Of a DNA stretch of 12,383 nucleotides, positions 1 to 5,755 are shown piece by piece (position 1 is the stretch's first letter; the number at the start of each line of letters is the position of its first letter). Origin of the DNA: Porticoccaceae bacterium UBA4026 (GTDB lineage: Bacteria > Pseudomonadota > Gammaproteobacteria > Pseudomonadales > Porticoccaceae). Made by a program: the position numbers and the translations under genes. The stretch covers positions 456 to 12,838 of the forward strand of contig DGAQ01000029.1 of assembly GCA_002382445.1 (NCBI GenBank), read 5' to 3'. The notes below the pieces were generated by a model, which had not been told where the DNA came from, did no database searches, and saw only the letters and a program-made list of their open reading frames with translations.

Positions 1-254
<254 letters not shown>

Positions 255-294
255 TTAACTTTCATTCTCGTCCATGGTATTTGACGAGGCCGCT

Positions 295-322
295 ATTCTA
301 GGGAATACGGGCAATAAATCAA
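295..322 (-). promoter_or_regulatory. Sigma-70 promoter of tRNA-Cys
   Basis: On the minus strand TTGATT (317-322) is followed after 16 bases by TAGAAT (295-300), which is 4/6 and 5/6 to the sigma-70 consensus. Directly after the -10 box comes AGCGGCC, a GC-rich discriminator of the kind found at rRNA and tRNA promoters under stringent (ppGpp) control. The predicted start is near 287, giving a leader of about 33 bases before the mature tRNA 5' end at 254. The -35 box abuts the pgsA stop codon, so the tRNA probably has its own transcript in addition to any read-through from pgsA. Confidence 0.6.
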
Positions 323-883
323 CTACTTATCGTCGCTGGCGCTTAATTGCGGCCATGCTTTCTTGAGATAGTAAATCATTGACCACAATGTCAGTCCAGC
401 CGCAGCGTAAATTGCAATAAATCCGATCAATGTTAATACTTGTTGATCGGGCCTGGCGAGCAATAAAATCGCTATGGCAACCATCTGAACCCAAGTTTTA
501 ACTTTTCCCAGTGTTGATACAGCCACACTTTGACCAGAACCCATTTCAGACATCCACTCTCTCAAGGCGGAAATCACTATTTCTCTTCCTATAATCACAA
601 TCGCGGGAAGCGCAAACCAAGGCGTTGAATGAACTTCAAGGAGAAGAACCAGCGCCGCTACAACGATGAGCTTATCAGCGACAGGATCTAGGAAGGCGCC
701 AAATGACGTCACCATATCTAGTTTTCGCGCGTAATAACCATCAACCCAATCGGTTAAAGCCGCCAAGCCAAAGATGGCCGCTGAGGCCAAGTGGTGCCAC
801 TCCCACGGTAGATAATAAACGACGATAAAGACTGGAATCATCGCGATACGTATTAACGTCAGTGTATTAGGCAGATTCCACAT
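323..883 (-). CDS. pgsA: CDP-diacylglycerol-glycerol-3-phosphate 3-phosphatidyltransferase
   Basis: This inner-membrane enzyme transfers the phosphatidyl group from CDP-diacylglycerol to glycerol-3-phosphate. It makes phosphatidylglycerophosphate, the committed step to phosphatidylglycerol and cardiolipin. The 186-residue length is normal for the family. The CDP-alcohol phosphotransferase signature is complete: D45, D48-G49, A52-R53, G62, D66 and D70, where the aspartates bind the catalytic metals. Several hydrophobic segments (about 10-25, 33-45, 71-83, 90-106, 133-143 and 150-172) fit a multi-pass membrane protein. The N-terminus MWNLPNTLTLIRI is typical, which supports the ATG at 883, although the Shine-Dalgarno is weak. 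It lies 52 bases downstream of uvrC on the same strand and is probably co-transcribed with it. Confidence 0.97.
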   Translation of the reverse strand: MWNLPNTLTLIRIAMIPVFIVVYYLPWEWHHLASAAIFGLAALTDWVDGYYARKLDMVTSFGAFLDPVADKLIVVAALVLLLEVHSTPWFALPAIVIIGREIVISALREWMSEMGSGQSVAVSTLGKVKTWVQMVAIAILLLARPDQQVLTLIGFIAIYAAAGLTLWSMIYYLKKAWPQLSASDDK

Positions 884-935
884 AAAATATTATTCCGATA
901 CCTGTATGTTAAGAGGAGTAAGAAAGCGTCGACTT

Positions 936-2759
936 TCAATCATTGTACAGTGCGCCGTAAATTGCTTCAGCAACCTTTTTGTTTATATTCTCAACTTTCA
1001 TAAGGTCGGCCACGCTGGCCTTCTTCACTTCAACGATACCTCCGAAGTGCTTTAACAAGTCTCGACGACGGGTTGGCCCAACACCGGGGATGCCTTCCAA
1101 GGCAGAGGTGCGACGCTTTTTGTCGCGCCTCTGTTTATGGCCAGTAATGGCAAAGCGGTGAGCTTCATCCCGAATTTGTTGGATTAAATGGAGAGCCGCT
1201 TGCTGCGGTCGCGCTATTACCTTATTATTTTGATCTGCCAGTATAAGTGTCTCCAACCCAGGCTTGCGGGTTGTTCCCTTAGCAACGCCCAGCACAACTA
1301 CGCCAACCACGCCGAGCTCTGTCAACACCGATTTGGCCACGCCAATCTGCCCTTTACCACCATCAATGAGAAGAACATCAGGTAACTTCCCCTCGCCCTT
1401 CATAAGCCGAGTGTAACGTCTCCTAATCGCCTGTTCCATGGCCGCATAGTCATCACCCCCAGTGATATTTTCGATGTTAAACCGACGATAATCACTTTTT
1501 AACGCGCCATTGCTATCGAACACCACGCAGGAAGCTACAACGGCTTCGCCGCTACTATGACTGATGTCGAAACATTCGAGTCGCTCTGGTACCTCATCAA
1601 GGCCAATAGTTTCTCTAAGGGATTCAAATCTCTGCTGCAGGGTCTGCTTTGAGGCTAACTTACCCGCCAAGTTTTGTTCCGCGGTGCGTTGGGCAAGCTC
1701 GATCCACTTGGCACGAAACCCTCTGACCGAATCACGAATTTCTATATTTCGTCCGATTTTTTCTTTTAAGGCGTCGGTCAAAACCTCCGCACATTCTAAT
1801 GATGCGTTGACCAAAATTTCCTTGGGTAAATCGGGGCGGCCGGCGCCATCCAAATAGAGGTGCGGTAAAAACTCATCTAGCAACTCACTCACCTTCTCCG
1901 CCAATGGTGCCTTGGGGTAATAACTCCGGCTGCCTAATATACGACCTTGACGCACATAGAGCATATGAACGCAGGCTTGGCCATTGGTTACGGCACCCGC
2001 CACAACATCGATGGTGCCACGGCCCTTTTCGATCATTTGTTGCGCTTGAACCTGACGCAACGCTGATATCTGATCTCTATATTCACCCGCTTTTTCAAAT
2101 TCCAATGCGATCGATGATTTATCCATATCTCGCTCTAACTGCTGCAGTATTTTTTCAGCCTTCCCATCAAGATACAGCCGCGTTAAATTTACATCCTCGG
2201 CATAATCATCTGGTTTAACAAAACCAACACAGGGTGCTGAACAACGTTTTATTTGGTATTGCAAGCAGGGTCTAGACCGATTTTTAAAAAACACATCCTC
2301 GCACTGCCTCACGCGAAATACCTTTTGTAGAAAGCTCATACTCTCCCGCACCGCATGAACACTAGGAAACGGCCCAAAGTAAGTTCCCTTCGCCTTTTTG
2401 GGACCGCGGTGAAAGGATAGCCTAGGCCATTGGTCACGGTCGGAGATAAAAATGTAGGGATAGCTTTTATCGTCTCGCATCAATATGTTAAATGGTGGGC
2501 GATATTGTTTTATTAGGTTGTGTTCTAGGATCAGTGCTTCGGTTTCTGTTTCGGTCACAGTCACGTCGATTTGAACAATACGTTTCACCAAGGCCGCGGT
2601 TTTAACCGTTAGCCCCGTCTTTCGAAAATAGCTGGTGACTCGGTTCTTTAGATTTTTTGCTTTGCCGACATACAAAACTTGCCCTTCACTATCAAGCATT
2701 TGATAGATACCTGGGCGCTGAGTAAGCGATTTCAAAAATGATTGATGATCAAAAGCCAT
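936..2759 (-). CDS. uvrC: Excinuclease ABC subunit C
   Basis: UvrC makes the 3' and 5' incisions in nucleotide excision repair after UvrA/UvrB have located a lesion. All modules are present in 607 residues, the usual length. The N-terminal GIY-YIG nuclease has PGIY at 16-19 and YVGKA at 30-34. Four cysteines, C153, C165, C173 and C177, match the spacing of the iron-sulfur ligands reported for E. coli UvrC. A UVR (UvrB-binding) helix pair lies near 200-240. The RNase H-like nuclease has D398 (CFDIS), D466 (IDGGKG) and H534 (EAHRF). Tandem helix-hairpin-helix motifs cover 552-603 (GIPGVGP). The start is ATG at 2759, with a poor ribosome site. In many gammaproteobacteria a uvrY/gacA regulator precedes uvrC, but here a tryptophan-type catabolic pair does. 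Confidence 0.98.
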   Translation of the reverse strand: MAFDHQSFLKSLTQRPGIYQMLDSEGQVLYVGKAKNLKNRVTSYFRKTGLTVKTAALVKRIVQIDVTVTETETEALILEHNLIKQYRPPFNILMRDDKSYPYIFISDRDQWPRLSFHRGPKKAKGTYFGPFPSVHAVRESMSFLQKVFRVRQCEDVFFKNRSRPCLQYQIKRCSAPCVGFVKPDDYAEDVNLTRLYLDGKAEKILQQLERDMDKSSIALEFEKAGEYRDQISALRQVQAQQMIEKGRGTIDVVAGAVTNGQACVHMLYVRQGRILGSRSYYPKAPLAEKVSELLDEFLPHLYLDGAGRPDLPKEILVNASLECAEVLTDALKEKIGRNIEIRDSVRGFRAKWIELAQRTAEQNLAGKLASKQTLQQRFESLRETIGLDEVPERLECFDISHSSGEAVVASCVVFDSNGALKSDYRRFNIENITGGDDYAAMEQAIRRRYTRLMKGEGKLPDVLLIDGGKGQIGVAKSVLTELGVVGVVVLGVAKGTTRKPGLETLILADQNNKVIARPQQAALHLIQQIRDEAHRFAITGHKQRRDKKRRTSALEGIPGVGPTRRRDLLKHFGGIVEVKKASVADLMKVENINKKVAEAIYGALYND

Positions 2760-2828
2760 GACAGAAGTGTAACGGTTTTTAAAGTTAAAAGGATCACTTG
2801 ATTAGGGCTCTACTACCCCAAAATGATC

Positions 2829-3941
2829 TTAACGGCTGTTATCAATAAGTCCTGTTAAAGCATCAATCTGCGCCTCGGAGTTATAAATGTGTGGTGACAT
2901 TCGGATGCCCTTGGACCGGCTATCAAAACAGACGCCCTTACCTTGCAATGTTCGGATGATCTGCTCATGTTTTTTACCAAAGTGGATGATAAGCGTGCCG
3001 CTACGGCAGCTGGCATCCAATGGCGAAACTAACTCGTCGTCAGAAAGAACTTGAATAATGCGATCACACATTTTTAGGTTATGTTGGCGAATCTGCTTAA
3101 CGCCCACCTGGCTAACAAACTCTAAGCTGGCGGTCGCGACTAAGAAAGGATATACCGACGGTGTTCCACCCCAAAACCGAAGAGCATCTTTGGCATAGCG
3201 GAAATTGTGAATATCAAACTCAAAGGGGTCTTGATGGGAGAACCAACCAACATTTTGTGGCTTGCAGTGTTCAATTGTGTCTGGATTAACCCATAAAAAG
3301 GCAGCTCCTGGTCCACCGCTAAGCCATTTAACAGAGGACCCAACAATAAAATCTGCAGACCACTGCTGAATGTCGATGGGAATAATTCCGATAGCCTGAG
3401 CAATATCGACCAGGGAGCGAATTGATCGCTGAGCAGCCATTGCAGTAATCGCAGCGATCGGTAGCTGGACGCCGTTGTTAGATTGAACCTGAGTGACCAG
3501 AACTAGGGCAACATCATCGAGTAGGTACTGTTCCCACACGTCCAAATCATTTAGGTTGAGAGCTGCGGGAATATAACGCATTTGGTAACCCAAACTCTGA
3601 GATTGCTGCAACGCATAAGCTACCGAAGGAAAATCCTCTTCACTCATTAGAATGACATTTTTATGCTTTGACGGCGTCAGCGAAAATATAATCTTATTCA
3701 CCGAGCTAGATATAGTCGTTTGCGGGCAAAAGTGGCTTGCATCGCTATTTAGTAATGAACCAAGCTGCCCCCGAAATCGTTCAATCTCGGCTAACCAATG
3801 GTTCCAAATACTCTCATCGCCTCTAGCCCAAGGCTGCCAGAAGCCTTCGTCCGCTATGGATTTTGCGGTCTTCAGCGGCAGCCCAACCGAATGACTCAGT
3901 AAATAGATGCCTTGCTGTTCAATAAACTTATCGTCCATCAT
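2829..3941 (-). CDS. Kynureninase-like PLP-dependent (aminotransferase class V) enzyme
   Basis: This is a fold-type I PLP enzyme of the class V/kynureninase group, 370 residues, shorter than typical kynureninases (about 415-465). The cofactor lysine is K205 in SSVKWLSGGPGA, and D179 in VDIAQA is the expected pyridine-nitrogen Asp. By recall, NVGWFSH (230-236) and the C-terminal GIRMSP..YNS (345-354) line up with kynureninase GWFGH and GIRVAP..YNS, so R347 would bind the substrate carboxylate. True kynureninases have DLAH where this has DIAQ (Q182), Tyr before the Lys where this has V204, and SNPP where this has GTPS (259-262). It may therefore cleave or transaminate a related substrate rather than kynurenine itself. 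Its ATG overlaps the TGA of the upstream PrnB-like gene (ATGA), indicating translational coupling. Family: confident; exact reaction: unknown. Confidence 0.8.
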   Translation of the reverse strand: MMDDKFIEQQGIYLLSHSVGLPLKTAKSIADEGFWQPWARGDESIWNHWLAEIERFRGQLGSLLNSDASHFCPQTTISSSVNKIIFSLTPSKHKNVILMSEEDFPSVAYALQQSQSLGYQMRYIPAALNLNDLDVWEQYLLDDVALVLVTQVQSNNGVQLPIAAITAMAAQRSIRSLVDIAQAIGIIPIDIQQWSADFIVGSSVKWLSGGPGAAFLWVNPDTIEHCKPQNVGWFSHQDPFEFDIHNFRYAKDALRFWGGTPSVYPFLVATASLEFVSQVGVKQIRQHNLKMCDRIIQVLSDDELVSPLDASCRSGTLIIHFGKKHEQIIRTLQGKGVCFDSRSKGIRMSPHIYNSEAQIDALTGLIDNSR

Positions 3942-5107
3942 GCTAGGCAGTCCTTAAGGCTCTGAAAATCTCTATACCGGGTATCAAACCCCTCGGTGGC
4001 TGGTGCAGCGCAACGCATATCGCAGAGCTTTCTGAGACTCTTTAAGAGTACAGGCAGTGGCGGACCGCTAGCGGTTAAATCGGGCTGGTCAGAATGCGCT
4101 CCTACCTCTGCAGGACGTTCTATAAATTTGTGCACTAGGCGTTCATGGTGCTGAATAGCTACCCGCCCATGAGACGCACATACTTCTAAAAACATGCCTA
4201 AGTTGCTCTGAAACCAAGGGTCATTTTTATGTTCAGGCAGACATTCTAAAAAACTATCGAGCAGACTTTTACGACGCATGCAGTCGCGGAGTACTAGCTG
4301 ATCATCTGGGCGCATGAACAAGAACTTATCAACCAGCAGTTGTGAATAATAGGGGTCATCAGCTTTACAGACGCCCAGCAGCAAATCAATCACATTAATA
4401 CCGGCAAAATCACCTGCATTAGCACCCCTATACTCATGTAACCCAACGCGATGGGGTCTGTAGTAAGGTCTGACGCAGTAGAAAAAGCGATTAATATCTA
4501 GTTGGTCAAATAGACTCGAATTGGACTCATAAACCTCGTCAAGTGCGTCCTTTGCAGTCGATAATAAGTCGTAGGTTACTGGGTGTGAAATACCCAATGG
4601 TAAACAATTCCTCAAGGCCTCGGAAGCACGAATAAACGAAAACACGCCGCGCGTATTAAAATCGAGAAATATCTTTTCATCCGCAAGGGACGTGAACGTC
4701 TTATATTCCCCATTGACTGCACGATTGTGCGTTTCTAAATGACAAGAAGCGAAACGTGGAATAACACCGAGTGAAGCACCCAATTGCATTGCAAGGGCCG
4801 AAGCCTCATGCAAAGGTGATCTGGTCTCTCTTGATGGCTCGGTAATATCATGACGACGACAGGCGGCCATATAGAAGCCGACGTCACCCAGCAATTCAAA
4901 TCCGCTATCAAAACCCTCGTCAGTATTACCCTCGGAGAGAAGGTCTCTAATGAGCCCTCTGCCCTCATCCACTAATCTCGTTTTGATGCTTTCGCCCATG
5001 GATTCAGTCGAACCACGATTTTCAAAGTACAGCTCTTCCAACTCTGTATTCATCTGCCTAAAATCACTGCGAATCCATTGATCTAGCGCACGGGCTTTTT
5101 GAGTCAT
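3938..5107 (-). CDS. PrnB-like (DUF1864) heme protein of the indoleamine/tryptophan dioxygenase superfamily
   Basis: This 389-residue protein resembles PrnB, monodechloroaminopyrrolnitrin synthase, a heme enzyme structurally related to indoleamine and tryptophan 2,3-dioxygenases. By recalled alignment with human IDO1, FFYCVR (208-213) matches FFSVLR, so F208/F209 and R213 correspond to F226/F227 and R231 of the tryptophan site. ANAGDFAGINVIDLLLGV (229-246) matches the SAGQSSVFQCFDVLLGI helix. QHHERLVHKFI (319-329) matches SYHLQIVTKYI, which makes H321 the likely proximal heme ligand. The C-terminal LPVLLKSLRK (351-360) matches the final IDO helix. No signal peptide is visible, so it should be cytoplasmic. 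The start is ATG 5107 with AAAGG nine bases upstream. No other pyrrolnitrin genes are nearby; the coupled kynureninase-like gene and divergent KynR-like regulator suggest tryptophan-type ring cleavage. The product (N-formylkynurenine or a rearranged pyrrole) cannot be told from sequence. Confidence 0.82.
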   Translation of the reverse strand: MTQKARALDQWIRSDFRQMNTELEELYFENRGSTESMGESIKTRLVDEGRGLIRDLLSEGNTDEGFDSGFELLGDVGFYMAACRRHDITEPSRETRSPLHEASALAMQLGASLGVIPRFASCHLETHNRAVNGEYKTFTSLADEKIFLDFNTRGVFSFIRASEALRNCLPLGISHPVTYDLLSTAKDALDEVYESNSSLFDQLDINRFFYCVRPYYRPHRVGLHEYRGANAGDFAGINVIDLLLGVCKADDPYYSQLLVDKFLFMRPDDQLVLRDCMRRKSLLDSFLECLPEHKNDPWFQSNLGMFLEVCASHGRVAIQHHERLVHKFIERPAEVGAHSDQPDLTASGPPLPVLLKSLRKLCDMRCAAPATEGFDTRYRDFQSLKDCLA

Positions 5108-5118
5108 CTTCTGGTGCC

Positions 5119-5152
5119 TTTGGTAATCCTAGTAAGGTTAAATCTTACCAAA
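5119..5152. promoter_or_regulatory. Overlapping dyads upstream of the PrnB-like gene (candidate operator or leader hairpin)
   Basis: TTTGGTAA (5119-5126) and TTACCAAA (5145-5152) are a perfect 8-bp inverted repeat with an 18-base spacer. Inside it, GTAAG (5132-5136) and CTTAC (5144-5148) form a second dyad with a 7-base spacer. The two share bases, so the hairpins would be mutually exclusive in RNA. The outer arm nearest the gene overlaps the start of the AAAGG ribosome site. The position, 12-45 bases before the start codon, suits an Lrp/AsnC-family operator or a translational switch. Neither has been shown, and no clear sigma-70 promoter for this operon is visible. Confidence 0.45.
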
Positions 5153-5208
5153 ATTACAGTAACATTATCGGGCAAATAAAGGACATTTTTTTATTTAATT
5201 TGTGGTAT

Positions 5209-5221
5209 ATTAATCGTTAAT
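5209..5221. promoter_or_regulatory. AT-rich palindrome upstream of the Lrp/AsnC regulator
   Basis: ATTAA-TCG-TTAAT is a 13-base palindrome 29 bases before the regulator's ATG, inside a very AT-rich stretch. Lrp/AsnC proteins bind short, AT-rich imperfect palindromes and usually repress their own gene, so this is a plausible autoregulatory site. With so little complexity it could arise by chance. Confidence 0.3.
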
Positions 5222-5249
5222 TAGATATTTTTGGCAGATTACACTAATA

Positions 5250-5723
5250 ATGAATAATAAATTAGATAGTATTGATATCAGCATGTTGACGGCATTGCAG
5301 TGTAATTCTCGCATCAGCAACGCAGAATTATCCGCCAAGGTTAATCTATCTCAAACGCCCTGCCTGAGGCGACTTCGCAGACTCGAGAAAAGCGGCCTCA
5401 TTGAGCGATATAGCGTGCAGTTAAATCATCAGATGATAGGCGCCAGCGTCTCGGCGTTTGTATTCGTGAAGGTGAACAAAAATACCTCAAAAAATGCATC
5501 AGCCTTTGAATCAGCCATTGCTGACTTGCCCGAGGTCACTGAGTGCTGTGTGCTTGCAGGGGCGCATGACTACATGCTGCGTGTAAGTACAGCAACATTA
5601 CAATCCTTCGAGCTATTTTTAAAAGAAAAGCTAGCTAATGTGCCCATGACAGAAGGTATCGAATCAACCATAATACTTAATCAGCTTATAAAGAGAGATG
5701 CGCCCCTACCCACACACAGGTAA
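5250..5723 (+). CDS. Lrp/AsnC-family transcriptional regulator, KynR-like
   Basis: This 157-residue regulator has the standard Lrp/AsnC layout. The N-terminal helix-turn-helix begins LDSIDISMLTALQ (5-17) and its recognition region is NLSQTPCLRRLRRLEKSGLI (32-51). The C-terminal RAM ligand/oligomer domain has LAGAHDYMLRV at 102-112, where the family usually has G.YD, and ends GIESTIILNQLI. Such proteins bind an amino acid or derivative and act as dimers or octamers. KynR of Pseudomonas aeruginosa is an Lrp/AsnC member that activates kynurenine-pathway genes. By position, divergent from the PrnB-like/kynureninase-like pair, this protein is the obvious candidate for an equivalent role. The start MNNKLDSID is typical, although no good Shine-Dalgarno precedes ATG 5250. 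Family certain; target and ligand inferred. Confidence 0.92.
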   Translation: MNNKLDSIDISMLTALQCNSRISNAELSAKVNLSQTPCLRRLRRLEKSGLIERYSVQLNHQMIGASVSAFVFVKVNKNTSKNASAFESAIADLPEVTECCVLAGAHDYMLRVSTATLQSFELFLKEKLANVPMTEGIESTIILNQLIKRDAPLPTHR

Positions 5724-5745
5724 AGGGGGGATAACAATTACCCTT
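5722..5745. terminator. Possible bidirectional hairpin between convergent genes
   Basis: The 32-base gap between the regulator and the convergent surface-protein gene holds AAAGGG (5722-5727) and CCCTT (5741-5745). A better pairing is GGG-(A)-TAA against TTA-CCC around a CAA loop, with one bulged base. No T-run follows on either strand, so termination efficiency is doubtful. Confidence 0.3.
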
Positions 5746-5755
5746 CAAACCTCGC

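Noticed and set aside
255..322. A tRNA-Gly (glyW) between pgsA and tRNA-Cys, as in E. coli
   Set aside because: The 68-base gap is too short for a tRNA and its sequence reads as a promoter, not a cloverleaf.
1564..2218. Open frames on the plus strand opposite uvrC, and similar frames opposite other genes
   Set aside because: They lie antisense to well-supported genes, have no recognisable domains and look like shadows of the true reading frames.
2760..2828. Intrinsic terminator after the kynureninase-like gene
   Set aside because: The only pairing seen (GGG with CCC near 2805-2820) is about three base pairs and lacks a T-run.
3938..5107. Calling this gene a standard tryptophan 2,3-dioxygenase (kynA) or an authentic prnB
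   Set aside because: Its motifs match the DUF1864/PrnB branch rather than bacterial TDO, and no pyrrolnitrin partner genes are present, so neither symbol is justified.
5250..5723. Naming the Lrp/AsnC regulator kynR outright
   Set aside because: Family and position fit, but Lrp/AsnC proteins are numerous and similar; orthology cannot be shown from this sequence alone.
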